Positions 26,750-40,269 of a stretch of DNA of 64,000 bases are shown in pieces. The translations under genes were made by a program, and so were the position numbers. The DNA is from Microplitis mediator (Eukaryota; Arthropoda; Insecta; Hymenoptera; Braconidae), in NCBI RefSeq assembly GCF_029852145.1, contig NC_079971.1, positions 14,596,667 to 14,660,666 of the forward strand, in the 5' to 3' direction. The notes under the pieces were generated by a model, which searched no databases, was not told the DNA's origin, and saw only the letters and a program-made list of their open reading frames with translations. Position 1 is the first letter of the stretch, and every line of letters starts with the position of its first letter.

Positions 26750-28755
26750 TAATTCCGCCACCACCTACACGTATCATTGATGATATATTAAATGCCGAAA
26801 TTTCTTACATAGAGCTTGATTTTAAAATGTCATCTTTAAAAACAGGCAAAGCTGCGGGTCCGGATCTGCTAACTAATGAACTGTTCTAATTTCTTACTGG
26901 TCACTGTAAGGAAATTCTGAGAAATTTATTAAACAAGGTCCTGGAAGACGAACAGGTCCCGAACTCTTAGGCTGAAGCTCTGTTAACCATGATCCACAAA
27001 AAAGGAGACAAAACAGACCCAAATAATTATCGTGGCATCGCTCTCATCAGCTCAATCACAAAAATTTCCACCACCATCTTGAAAAAAAGACTAGTCACCT
27101 GGACCAACAGTAATAATATTTTATCGGAATGCCAAATAGGTTTCCGTAAGGGCCTTGGCTGCACGGAAGTCATATTCACGCTCCTGAATGCTATCCAGCT
27201 GCAATTTCGTCATAATGACGGCAAGGAAATTTACGCTATTTTTGTAGATTTCAAGAGAGCCTTCGATTCTATTCCCCACTCCCGTCTATGGCAAAAACTG
27301 CACCACTTAAATATCAGCTCGAAATTTATTCTGACAGTGAAATTCCTGCATGACAAGGCGAAGATTCAAATTAAATCGAATGGGTCCAAGTTAAATAAAT
27401 TGGAGGTCACAGAGGGCGTCCTACAAGGCGAGTCCTTAAGCCCTGACCTTTTTTTACTTTTTCTGGATGATACCGTGCAATTTTTTAGAGCAAAAGGTTT
27501 CTACGGGCTGAACATAAATAGCCTACTTGATATATTGCTACTTATGTAGGCGGACGACACAGTAGTTTTTGCTCATTCTCATATAGACTTGCGTCTCAAA
27601 CTAAAGGCCTTGGAGGAGTATTGCAAGGCAAACGGTCTTTCTGTTAATGCCTTTAAAACGAAAATTGTTATTTTCAAAGCATCAGGCAGGGTGAAAGATT
27701 GTCCGGAACACTTCAGAACATATGAATAGACCTGCTCGGAGATTGTTAAACACTATACGTACTTAGGTGTCAATGTAGCGCCATCAGAAATGGGCTATTC
27801 TTCTCTTCAATCGGCATTGAATAAAGCAAAGTGCGCAGCTGGTGCCGCCATGGCTATATTAGCTAAGGCAAAGTGCGATTCTCTGGACGCTTATGATAAA
27901 ATCTTTGATAGCATGGTGGAGTCAGTCTTTCTCTATGCTTTTCCTGCGTGGGGACTTTGGTATCGCAATTCTCTAGGAGTGGCACAAACATTCTTCTACA
28001 AGAAACTTTTCAAGCTCCCAAGAAACACGCTGGACTGGGTAGTGCGTCTTGAATTTGGATTAACGCCTGTGGTATGGAAAGCCATGAGGCTGGTATAGAG
28101 ATGGATAATCAGAACCTTGATAGCCAACGACTCGACATTACACAAAGCCTGTCTCTTGCGCCTTTTTCAATTGGCCAGAAACACTACAGTTACTTCTCGT
28201 CACAAATGGGCCACGCAACTTAGAGAATTTCTATCCAAATGTGATCCGGCGGATCTTCTGGATACACTGGACCCTGCTTGCTGGGAAGCAAGAACCGAGT
28301 CAATCGTCCAGCGTTACCGAGAGGTCCTACTTAGCAAAGATATTAATACTTTAAGCTGCTCCGAGTCACTCGTGTTCCCTCTACTTAAATCAGCCTGGTA
28401 CTGCCCAGAAAAATATCTTTTGCTGAAAATTCCACTGGTGGCTAAACGTACAATCGCGCAACTGAGACTGGCAGACATTTACTACTGCACCATAACCGTA
28501 AATAAACAAACAGTTAAGTTTGCTCCAAATACCAACTGCCAGCTCTGCAACTCCCAGGAACCAGATAGTATTAAGCATATGCTGGTCAGATGTCCTCTGG
28601 GTTCCGCACTCCGCAACTATTACCTGCAAAAAGTTCTTAGAACTGGTGGATCAACGACCAATCTGCTTAAGACTTTCGACATTAAAGCCCTATTTTTTAT
28701 TGTCAATTTTTTTGAGAAATGTTCGCTTCTAATAGCTTGGGCTCTTGGACTTTGA
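26750..28755 (+). pseudogene. Reverse transcriptase of the second non-LTR retrotransposon
   Basis: A single frame spans ~2 kb: TGKAAGPDLLTNE, MIHKKGDKTDPNNYRGIALI, GFRKGLGCTEVIFTL, IFVDFKRAFDSIPH, GVLQGESLSPDLFLL, ADDTVVFAHS, and a C-terminal Cys/His finger NCQLCNSQEP...HMLVRCP. It is broken only by in-frame stops: TAA at 26887 and TAGs at 26968, 27547, 27727 and 28096. The TAG at 27547 falls in the catalytic box, directly before ADD, where a tyrosine is normal. No frameshift is needed across the region. The clade is uncertain (an EN/RT element with a C-terminal CCHC finger). Inactive unless stops are suppressed. Confidence 0.75.
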
Positions 28756-28821
28756 TAGTGCAATCTATTGTAATTTAATTTTTGTTATTCTTGTAAAAAT
28801 ATTTAATATTGTTTATGTACA
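28756..28821 (+). other. 3' UTR of the second non-LTR element (first part)
   Basis: The AT-rich segment after the RT stop is split by foldback element D4 and resumes at 31751-31835 (TAGCCCTAGCTATCAGGG..., ending AATAAATAAAAAAAA), which marks the 3' end of the retrotransposon. Confidence 0.5.
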
Positions 28822-31750
28822 TTAGGGTGCGTCATTTCGTTGCAACATTTTTTTTTTAAGTGCATGTAGAAAAAATCATAGTTCAATACAAAAAAAAATT
28901 TTTCGCGCAAGAAAAAAAATTCTATGTCGATTACAGACCTAGCTCATTGAAAAATTCGATTTTCCCATTTAAATAACACGGGAAAAATTTTTTTATTAGA
29001 TTTAAGTATTGTTAACTCATTAAACAAATCTGTCAGGTAACCATTCAAATAAATTAATAATTAATTAGAAATAAGTAATAAAAATAGTATTTAAGTTCAA
29101 ATTTGAATGGTGACGCGGGCATTTCGTTGCCACATCGGTGAGACAGCGTTTGCTCGTGCATGCGCGCGGCGAGATGAGAGCACGTGTGTGCTAGAATTTT
29201 AATTTCTAATTTAAGAATAATTACATTTATTATTTATTATTTATAAGAGAATATCTATGATTTGGCGTCATATAGGGGACATAATGTGTGGTCACATTTT
29301 GCCCCAATGATTGTTTTTATTTTATCTCGATTAAACTTCATGTCCAGGTATTTAGGAGATGAGAAATATTGACCGCAGAGGAGGGGAAAAATCAATATTT
29401 TCTCCTGCAATATCGACGCGGGTGACATGTGTTAAATAATTATTATTTAATTATATATATGTTTTACGATTATTATTCTGGTATAAATAAATACTATTTA
29501 AATGTATTTATTTAAGATGTATCATTCAGGTGGGGTAAAAATGTTTTTATAATTTATATAATTAATTCAAAGACCCAGGTCTAGATAACAATGATAATAA
29601 TAATTAAGGGCGATTGTTGCGCCACGTGGGTGGCCAACAAGTGGCCGGCCCATAAAGTACTCAGAAAGGTACGGAAAGTGCACGCGAATAATTCGACTGA
29701 TTTTATATTTCACTACCCCTGAATGGTACATTTTCATATATAAAAGGAATTGGGGATAATAAAATAATTGTATTTTGTTTAATTTATGATTCAACATTGG
29801 AAATTGCGCGTTTGCGGTAGTTCGATGTATCGATATATCGATAGCTACCTATATCTATACTTATAGCTATAGCTATACACCGGCTAAAGAAAAATTCCTG
29901 AGCCGACGACGTAATAGTTCAGAGGAAAAATTCCTGAGCAAATAATAATAATTATAAAGTGGAATTATTATTATTATTTATTTTATTAAAATTATTATTA
30001 TTATTTAATTAATTAATTCCGAGTAATTATTATTTATATTTTTTCTCTTTTCTGTGCATAACTTGCGGTTTTTTTTTGTATACCCCAGTGGACGAGTAAT
30101 TTATATTATATTTTTAATTATAAATAATTACTGACAGAGGAATAATTATTTATCTGAAATAACTTATGTAATAATTTTTGGAAATTTATATTGAGAGTGA
30201 GAGTATGCCGTATCTTTCTCCCCCTATATAGTGTAAAGGGGTAACCCAAGGTTTGAGGTTGTGAAAATTTTTTTTAATTGGCATTAATTAATCTTGATGC
30301 ATTGTTTATTTTGTTCAAGTGAATTATTATAATATATTTATATTTTATTATTGATTCAAATATTGGATTTGAAATTGGAATTTTCTTTGCATTATATAAA
30401 TTCAACCCCCAGCGGTTTATTAACGTTTATAATCTGTATTATAAGTGAAATATTGTATCAAAAATTCTTGATAATTTATTTATAAATAATTGGATCCAAC
30501 AATTCTCGGGGAAATACTCTGTATTTATTTTCCTGGGTCTTTTTCCTGTTATATTTGATCTACTTTATTATTTTATATATGTTTAACTGTACTTATTATT
30601 TTCTGGTCATTTCTATTCTTTTAATTACGATCGATTTTATCCGCCTTGTTACTGGCTGCTCGCTCGGATTTATCCTCGCAAATTTTCCCCCCCGATGAAC
30701 TATTTTTGTCCGTTTTGTGTAAACGGTCTGGCGCCTACGTGCACTAATCCAGCCTGAGGAGCTGGTTCAGGCACACCTTTATTTATTATTTGCAATTTAA
30801 TAACCTTATTATTTATTTATTAATTTAAAAATTAATTGAAACTTTTCCGGACTTTTGAATTTATAATTTTTTTTGTTTTACACGTAGGTGACCGCATACG
30901 GTACTGGGATAATTCGCGTCTCCGTCGCGAGATTTAAAACGGTATTCGTTATAAATCAATATATCGAATAGACTAAGACATATTTTTGTAGGAAATTAAA
31001 CGCTCTACAAAAAAGGTTTCTTATCATTTTTCGATGAATTTATCTGTTCAAAAGTTATTAGAGCTTGAAGTAAAGTTAGAGATCTTTTTACTTTACCGGC
31101 GAAACTATCGGACTTATCACAAAATGTTATGGGATCGTTTTTGTTGACAATTGTATTTTCTACAAATTATTGTCAGTAAAGTTTTTTCAAATTCCGCATC
31201 GTTTTCTAGTTATTTCCATTTTAATGTCGAGCTCTTAAATAAGTGGTTCTGATCGATTTCAAGAGCTCGACATTAAAATAGAAATAACTAGAAAACGATG
31301 CGGAATTTGAAAAAACTTTACAAATAATAATTTGTAGAGAATAAAATTGTCAACAAAAACGATTCCTTAACATTTTGTAATAAGTCTGATAGTTTCACTG
31401 GTGAAGTAAAAAGATCTCCAACTTAACTTCAAGCTCTAAAAACTTTTGAACAGATAGATTTATCGAAAAATAATGGAAGACCTTTTTTGTAGAGCGTTCA
31501 ATTTCCTACAAAAATATGTAAAAGTCTATTCGATCTATTGATTTGTTTAATGAGTTAACAATACTTAAAGCTGATAAAAAAATTTTTCCCGTGTTATTTA
31601 AACGGGAAAATCGAATTTTTCAATGAGCTAGGTCTGTAATCGACAAAGAATTTTTTTTCTTGCGCGAAAAATTTTTTTTTGTGTTGAACTAAGATTTTTT
31701 CTACATGCACTTAAAACAAAAAAATCTTGCAACGAAATGACGCACCCTAA
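28822..31750. mobile_element. Foldback element D4 (TTAGGGTGCGTC termini) with a nested insertion
   Basis: TTAGGGTGCGTCATTTCGTTGC at 28822 is mirrored by the inverted sequence ending at 31750. The centre is near 31250. The left arm is split by a 1,923-bp insertion at 29031-30953; without it the element is ~1.0 kb, like D1 and D2. It sits in the 3' UTR of the second non-LTR element. It lacks the TTAATATTAATATTAA motif seen in D1 and D2. Non-coding. Confidence 0.8.
29031..30953. mobile_element. 1.9-kb insertion in the D4 arm, possible solo LTR
   Basis: Flanked by AATC direct repeats (29027-29030 and 30954-30957). The intact right arm reads ACAAATCAATAGATCG at the corresponding place, so the right arm shows the empty site with one AATC. 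The insert begins TGTCAGGTAACC and ends GTATTCGTTATA. It contains TATATAAAAGG at ~29737 and AT-rich sequence, with no convincing ORF. A long solo LTR of a Ty3/gypsy-type element (4-bp duplication) is plausible, but the right end is not CA. Confidence 0.55.
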
Positions 31751-31835
31751 TATACATCAATGTATTTAGCCCTAGCTATCAGGGCCTCCCCTTGCTATAA
31801 ACAAGTTTTGTAACTGTTCAATGCAATAAATAAAA

Positions 31836-32522
31836 AAAAGTGTGTGTGTCAGCTCCGACGCATGATAGGAGTTTACTCCTTCAGATCGACTGTCTGAATA
31901 GGCACAGAATTACAGGCTTAATAGTATAAGAAAAAGGTTAATATCATATCAAATAGTAAATAAACGAATCAATGAAAATACTTGAATAATGTATTTTTAT
32001 CCTATTTTAGTCTAGTCGAGAAGTTGAGTTCCTGCTAAAAATAGTTACAGGTCTCCTAAAAATATAGTTGATGGCATAAACGATCTGGAATGGCGTCTAG
32101 AAAAAGACGTTTTTTGGAAAAATGAAATTGCAATTTTTATGAACAAAAAACCGTTAAAAAAACTAGCCGTCCAGCTTTTTGGCAAAATCTCAAAAAGTAT
32201 AAGTGATAGCTCAAATATTAGAAAAGTTTCTGAAAGAGCAGACAGTTTTAGTAAAAATGTTCTCGACTCCCCGAATTGTAGCTCCAATATTTATAATTTT
32301 AATTTAACGTTGAAAATTAGCTTTTGCGCGGCAGTTTCGGCATGCGCGCGCCGCCACTCTAGTGAGCGTAGTTTTTAAATAATTTTTTTTTTGCAATTAA
32401 ATATCAATTAAAAAATTTGAAAAGATCCTAGTGTCATCTAAACACTTCAAAGAATATGATTTCGCGGTAATAAAAGTTGCATCACCATTTTTCAAAAAGT
32501 TATTCAATTGTTAATAAACATT
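31836..32522. other. No recognised gene
   Basis: Short GT run at ~31840, then unremarkable sequence. Overlapping small ORFs at 32045-32378 on both strands have no recognised features; a GC-rich CATGCGCGCGCCGCC lies at ~32341. Confidence 0.35.
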
Positions 32523-33260
32523 TTTAACTTCCCGCTAAGAATATTGAAAATTTTCAAAAATTCGGGAAGTTATTGGTTTCGGTCCGATTTGCAAAAACCA
32601 AATTTCTATCAGATTTTGACGTTTTGAGGTTCTAGGAAGCTATCCTAACTAATTTCACGATGATGTCCAAGAGTATGTATGTGTGTATGTACGTACGTAC
32701 GTACGTATGTATGTATGTAAATATTCATAGCTCTTGAACGGATGAACTGATTTTGATCTTTGAGGTGTCATTCGACGCGGCTTGTTAATATCTTGAAGCT
32801 GTAAAAATTTGAGCTTAATTGGTAGGGTGCGTTTGGAGACATTTCAAAAATAAAATCTTTTCAAAAATGCTTGTTTTGGATCACTTTTAATGTGCTCGAT
32901 GGATTGATTCCAAAATCTAATTAGCTCTAAAACTTTATAAGCCGTGTCGAATGCCACCTCAACCATCAAAATCGGTTCATTCGTTCAAGAGAAACCGTTG
33001 ACAAGGAATTCAACAAAAATTTTTTGTTTTTGGTTTTTTCGAAATTTCTTAAAAACCACTCGATAAATCAATTTAAACATTTGCTCAGCTTTAGAACTTG
33101 ATAAAACACGTCGATAGCCGCCTCAACCATCAAAATCGGTCAATTCGTTCACGAGATATCGTTGATTAAAAAAATAGTGAAAACCGTTTTTTTTTTCGGA
33201 TATCTACAAAAAAATTAAATCATTCGATTTCAAAATCTGTCCAAGATTTGAAAGTCCAAG
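32523..33260 (+). mobile_element. GT-repeat-bearing interspersed element, copy 4 (3'-truncated)
   Basis: Head TTTTTAACTTCCCGCTAAG, GTAC/GTAT microsatellite at ~32678-32715 and the ~125-bp modules, very similar to 6262-7059. The GGCTGGCCCGC end is absent, so the 3' end is missing. Confidence 0.65.
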
Positions 33261-33499
33261 CACTGACTCAATTTGTCAACAAACAAATTGCTGTAATAGA
33301 CCAATCATTTTACTCCTAGGCTACCTAAAACTCGATGCCATGTGAAATTTTTTTTTTTCAAAAATTTCTAAAAATAAGAAGAAATTAAAAAATCAAAAAT
33401 GTACAAAAATCGGTAAATTTCGATTTTTGTTATTAACTAAAAAAAAAAAAAATTCTTTCACTTAAAATTATATTTTAAACCGATTAAATGAATTGAAAA

Positions 33500-34346
<847 letters not shown>

Positions 34347-34455
34347 AATATATAAATAGCTGATATTGTAAAAAAAATATCAGAGATAATATTTAAAAAA
34401 AAAACATTTTCCCCAAATGTCTTTGTTTATTTATTAAAGATGTTTTTAGATATTA

Positions 34456-36489
34456 CACTGGTCACAGAAATTAAGGGATAGAAAAAAAATCCGAAATTTT
34501 TAGGTGATTTTCAACATGCTGTAACTCGGTGAAAAATGGTCGTATAAAAAAAATAAAAAAAGCGTATAAAAAAAATAAAAAAAGCAAATTGTAGCCTCAA
34601 GTTTCTAGTTTTCAGATCTGGACCTCAAAATTTTTTATCATGTACGGTTCCGGAGTAATCATAAGAAAACCAACGAAAAAAAAATTTTCAAAATTTTTGC
34701 TGGTCTTTCAATACCTCTATGGCTGACAATAAATTTTTTTAAATAATCCGACTGTCTGACTTTTCTCGGAAATTTTATGCCCTTTAATTTGGTGGCCTTA
34801 AAAAGTTTCTACGACGATTTGGCGCCGAGTTATCATTGATCAAAGCAAAAAAGTCCATTTTGGCTTTGATAATCAATAACTCCGGATGTATTGGTCGTAC
34901 AGAGAATGGAAGCAGGGTTTTAAAAACTGGAAAACATTCTCTATAAGGCAAAATTAGTAGCATTTGATAGAAAATTTTTTTTTGAAGCGATATTGTTTGG
35001 TAAAAAACAGGTCAAAATTCACAAATTTAAGGATATTTGGAAATCTTGCTATAACTTTGGATATTACGGATGAACAAAGGATATCTTCGACTTTTTTTCA
35101 ACCTCAAAGTGTCCTGAAAAAACCCTGAAAATTTCAAATCGCTGCGATTTTTCTTTCTTAGTGCCCCGAAGCTTTAAATTTATCGATTTTGTCAAAAATC
35201 ACTATAATTGGTAGTTTCTCGGTTTTTGTTCATTTTTTCGATTTGAAAATGTTTTTTTACCGATAATCTTCATTTCTTCGATCAAAAAAATCGATTATCG
35301 AAAAAAATTGAAAAAAAAAAATTTTGAAAAAAAATTTTTTTTTTTTTTAATTTTTTTTTTCAAAAATTTTTTTTTTCAAATTTTTTTTTTTTGTTGTATC
35401 TGCAATGATTTATCATTGTCAAAAAAAATTCCTAAAATTTTTTTTACCGCTGTAACTGCATCTGCTTTAAATGTCAACTTAACAAACATACGCTTTGGGT
35501 AACTCTAATACCGGCGGTAAAAAAAATTTTAGGAATTTTTTTTGACAATGATAAATCATTGCAGATACAACAAAAAAAAACATTTGAAAAAAAAAAATTT
35601 TTGAAAAAATAAAATTTGAAAAAAAAAAAAATTTTTTTCAAAATTTTTTTTTTTTTCAATTTTTTTCGATAATCGATCTTTTTGATCGAAGAAATGAAGA
35701 TTATCGGTAAAAAAACATTTTCAAATCGAAAAAATGAACAAAAACCGAGAAACTACCAATTATAGTGATTTTTGACAAAATCGATAAATTTAAAGCTTCG
35801 GGGCACTAAGAAAGAAAAATCGCAGCGATTTGAAATTTTCAGGGTTTTTTTAGGACACTTTGAGGTTGAAAAAAAGTCGAAGATATCCTTTGTTCATCCG
35901 TAATATCCAAAGTTATAGCAAGATTTCCAAATATCCTTAAATTTGTGAATTTTGACCTGTTTTTTACCAAACAATATCGCTTCAAAAAAAATTTTTCTAT
36001 CAAATGCCACTAATTTTGCCTTATAGATAATGTTTTCCAGTTTTCAAAACCCTGCTTCCATTCTCTGTACGACCAATACATCCGGAGTTATTGATTATCA
36101 AAGCCAAAATGGACTTTTTTGCTTTGATCAATGATAACTCGGCGCCAAATCGTCGTAGAGACTTTATAAGGCCACCAAATTAAAGGGCATAAAATTTCCG
36201 AGAAAAGTCAGACAGTCGGATTATTCAAAAAAATTTATTGTCGCCCATAGAGGTATTGAAAGACCAGCAAAAATTTTGAAAATTTTTTTTTCGTTGGTTT
36301 TCTTATGATTACTCCGGAACCGTACATGATAAAAAATTTTGAGGTCCAGATCTGAAAACTAGAAACTTGAGGCTACAATTTGCTTTTTTTTTTTTTTTTA
36401 TACGACCATTTTTCACCGAGTTACAGCATGTTGAAAATCACCTAGAAATTTCGGATTTTTTTTCTATCCCTTAATTTCTGTGACCAGTG
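34456..36489. mobile_element. Foldback element B (CACTGGTCACAGAAATTAAGGG termini)
   Basis: A 2,034-bp near-perfect palindrome with ~1-kb arms and centre near 35472, flanked by TA. The empty site is visible in the opposite arm of the parent element (GATATTATTCATTAATGC near 42375), confirming TA duplication. Its terminal block AAATTAAGGGATAGAAAAA resembles those of element E (AAATTAAAGGATCAAAAA) and of the broken element at 43875, so these form one superfamily. Non-coding; A/T-rich mirror ORFs are spurious. Confidence 0.85.
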
Positions 36490-37040
36490 TATTTATTAAT
36501 GCTAAGCTGAAACTTTTACCGACATAGACTTTGACGTCAAAGTGGCGCTGCTTTCGCTCGGGGGGCGTGGCTTTAATTAAAATCGCTTAAAACTCCGACA
36601 CTCAATTTAAAAATTAAAATTTCTTTTCTTAACTTTTAAACAACAATAAATGAATATTAATAAGTTTAAATAAGTAAAGACATAAATAATTGGATATATT
36701 ATATATGGGTCATTCCACCAAATAAAATTATTTTTACGGGGCGACCCTCGTCGATTCGGTTCAAACTTTGTGGAGTCGTTCTATATATTAAAAAAAAAAT
36801 TCTCTAAAAATTTGAGACTCTTATATGCAGCTGTTTCAAAGTTATGATTTTTGAAGTTTTAAAAAATTTTTGTTTTCAACTTTTTCATTAATTTTTTTGA
36901 AGAAAACATTTTTTTTTTTTAATGAGCACATAACCGTTTTTCGTAGAAAAAATTCTTAGCTTTCCAATAAGAATATCAATTTTTTATTTTATGTTACAGA
37001 TGACCTTTTAAAATTCGATTAAAGACGATAAAACGATTTT

Positions 37041-38720
37041 TGTTTGTGGGAAAATGTTCCCTTTCCTTTTATTTTAATTTTATATTTAAAAATCTAAATT
37101 TACCTGTAAATTAAATTAAATTAGTAATTGGAATGTAATTAACTTTTTATAATGATAGGTAGGATATGACAGGTATTGTTTAATAAAACTCGTGGTTTGG
37201 GTATATCAAAATCGAAGAATATATTTTGACCCAAAAAATAGGGAAAGCGCTACGGCATAAAACCCTTTGAAGAAATACAATGAAAGATTGAGAATGTTAA
37301 GATAATGAGAATGAGGGTAACTCGTTGAACAATTGATACAAAATGAAATATAGAGATGTGTGTGTATGTGTGTGTGTTAATGTGTACTGTGATGATAGAG
37401 AGTCCACTGCGGGACAGTTAAATAGTACTTGGTACTAGTGCGATGGTAAGAGTCCACTGCGGGACAGTTAAATAGTACTTGGTACTAATGCGATGTTAAA
37501 GAGTCCACTGCGGGACAGTTGAATAGTACTTGGTACTAATGCGAGCGAATGAGTGAAAGCTTTCAGTTGATAACGATTGCGTCGTTAAATATGTAGGTTC
37601 TGATATGCGTCGCGACGATGTTACCGATTGATCAGATCGGTGATATGAATTGAGATGTCAAAATTGTAATGGGATATTCCAAAGACAATATGACGACGTT
37701 AAATTATTATTTTTATTATTATTATTTGCAACAGAGGCTATTACTTAACTGCAGTTGATTTAATTCTCATCAATTGGATTGATGGATGCGGTTAGCACGC
37801 GGCTATGGTACGAATGAAGTTATATATGATATTTATATGACAACGGCCAAATGCGTTGATGATGATATTTATATGACAACGGCCAAATGCGTTGATAATG
37901 ATTAAAGCGCGGATAAATCAATTTTTAGTTTTATTTGTATTATGATTATCACGTATGTATGATAATTATTGATGCTTAATTATTGCAAGGTAATTAAGAT
38001 GTAAACGAATAGATCGATGACCTGACGGAATTTAATGTAAGACAATAATTATTAAATATTCAATATTATTTGAATCGATTATTATTTAATATTAATACGA
38101 ATATTAAGATTAAATATCGAATTCAATCTTATTGAATAATTAATAGCAACACAACTAAATATTCGATGTTTGATGGGTGAGACCCACGCGCAACAAGTCC
38201 CGGCTTGTTTTTACTACGACGTAATAAAACACCCGGTCTTTATTCAATTCCCGAAAGATTAGTGAAACTCAACGAAATAATTAGCAAAACTTATTAAACC
38301 GTATTAATTAATACTGATCTTGGCACGATGGCACGAATTCGTAATTGATAATCAATTAATTAACAATTATTGTTTATTTTAATATTGGCTTGGCAATGTA
38401 GCGAAAAGAACGTTCACAGCAAGTGTGTACAGTCTGAAGACTTGTGGTCAACTGACGAAAAGACGCGGTAACGCCGGGTCGTCGTTTCGACGGAACGGAA
38501 AATATCAGACACCCAAACGACAGAGATATACGGAAGGCGTGAGTGCAACGAAGATGCACTGAGAAACCGACGCTATGTTTAGCACGCGCGTTCGCGGTGC
38601 GACCCGAGTTGGCGACGGGATGCATTTTAGCACCGCTAGATGGAGACCGGTTTAAATGTTTTAAATTTTAAATATTATTATGCTGACAATTATTTCCAGA
38701 CTTCCGTTTTCGACGGAACA
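37041..38720. mobile_element. 1.68-kb solo LTR with ATTTT target duplication
   Basis: Starts TGTTTGTGGG and ends ACGGAACA (TG...CA), flanked by ATTTT at 37036-37040 and 38721-38725. The right arm of foldback element A (near 39930) has the uninterrupted sequence, so the insertion is certain. Internally it carries three tandem ~53-bp units (37398-37548, core AGAGTCCACTGCGGGACAG) and two tandem ~38-bp units (37828-37905, core GACAACGGCCAAATGCG). A 5-bp duplication fits BEL/Pao-type or other LTR elements; orientation is unclear. Confidence 0.75.
37398..37548. repeat. Three tandem 53-bp units inside the solo LTR
   Basis: Each unit contains AGAGTCCACTGCGGGACAG, then AATAGTACTTGGTACTA and GCGA. The inner AGTACTTGGTACT is a near-palindrome. 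Units differ at a few positions only, so the duplication is recent or homogenised. Possibly enhancer-like repeats of an LTR U3 region (inference). Confidence 0.85.
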
Positions 38721-40269
38721 ATTTTTATGACTGTGCGGCGCTTGATACATCTAATTTGATATTTTTTTCTGATAGCTGAGATTTTTTCCCACAAAATATG
38801 TAATTTTCACGATGTGCATATTTTTGGTTTGAACAAAATCAATAATTATTTAAATGCAAGTCATTGATTTTATAATTTTAACAAACTGTAAAAGTTCATT
38901 GTGCGGCAAGAGATGAAACAAAACGATGTCAGACGAAAGTAGAGTAGGCTGCCCAAGCCGTAGGCAAAAGCTGACAGTAACTGCAATCTAAAGTCGTGTT
39001 TCAACTCGTGTTGCACACTATTTTTTTCATGATTACCTACATTGATAATTATTATCAGTGTCAGCAACCATTTAGAATCAAATTATATTCAGACCAATGG
39101 TGTGATCAACCATTAGTGTACGCCTAACTTATGATTTGCAATTTATAACTAAACAGAAACCTTAAATACTATCTATTATGTACACAAATTTTTATAAAAC
39201 TTGATTACAAAGTCAGAACTGTCATTAACGCAGATGACATCAATAGTCTGAAATCACTATTGAACAAAACACAAAAATCAAACTTCAAATTACTAATTCC
39301 TAGACGTGAACCATTGATGCTGGTATCATGAAAAATGGTTTTATAATTTTTGTTTTTAGAGCTTTACTGCAGATACATACCTGAAAACATATCCTCACAC
39401 CGCAAAATTTATACATCCGGATATTCAAAATTTTACCAGCGTTGATTTCACTGTTATGACCAACCCTTATTAAAAGAAACGACTTAAAACGATTGGAAAA
39501 AAATTTTAAATACTTTTCAATGCTTTTGAATACTTTGAATACTTTTGAATCACCCTTTTTATGGGCATTTAACATTACAAATCGTTTCGAATCGTTTCGT
39601 TTAATCAGGGAATGATGACTTCTTATAGAAAATAAATGTTTTAGACGTACGATACTTGGAGTCAAAAACGGTGAAAGAAACACAAGTAGAGCACCCTATC
39701 TCACCTATTGTTGATAGCTTAGGATATATATGTGTTAAAAATGTATCAACATCCTCAAAACCAAGAAGAATTAACGTTTTTTAATTATAGAGAGTTTATA
39801 TTTAATGTAATTTTGTTCAAACAAAAAATATGCACATCGTGAAAATCACATATTTTGTGGGAAAAAGTCTCAGCATTCAGAAAAAAATATCAAATTAGAT
39901 GTATCAAGCGCCGCACAGTCATAAAAATCGTTTTTTCGTCTTTAATCGAATTTTAAAAGGTCTTCTGTAACATAAAATAAAAAATGGATATTCTTATTGT
40001 AAAGCTGAGAATTTTTTCTACGAAAAACTGTTATGTGCTCATTTTTTAAAAAAAAATTTTTCCTTCAAAAAAATTAATGAAAAAGTTAAAAACAAAAATT
40101 TAAAAAAAAATCCAAAAAATCATAACTTTAAAACAGCTGCATATAAAAGGCTCAAATTTTCAGAGATTTTTTTTTTTAATACATAGAAAGACTCCACAGA
40201 GTTTGAACCAAATTGACGAGGGTCGCCCCGTAAAAATAATTTTATTTGGTGGAATGACCCATATATTAT

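Larger units (their letters stand above)
36706..40261. mobile_element. Foldback element A (TGGGTCATTCCACC termini)
   Basis: TGGGTCATTCCACCAAATAA at 36706 and its inverse ending at 40261, each next to TA. Mirror arms contain TTTACGGGGCGACCCTCGTC and GCGGCGCTTGATACATC. The left arm is split by the LTR at 37041-38720. The loop at ~38835-39800 is not palindromic and has only unsupported short ORFs. Inserted at a TA close to the centre of parent element C. Confidence 0.8.

Noticed and set aside
34456..36489. Assembly artefact (inverted duplication of a read) as the cause of the palindromes
   Set aside because: Several independent palindromes have TA duplications and empty sites in the mirror arms, and their arms carry scattered mismatches.
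37398..37548. CRISPR-like array
   Set aside because: Only three contiguous units without spacers, in a eukaryotic LTR.
38374..39683. Minus-strand ORFs at 38374-38625, 38870-39067 and 39300-39683
   Set aside because: They cross LTR and foldback boundaries or AT-rich loops and show no recognisable domain.
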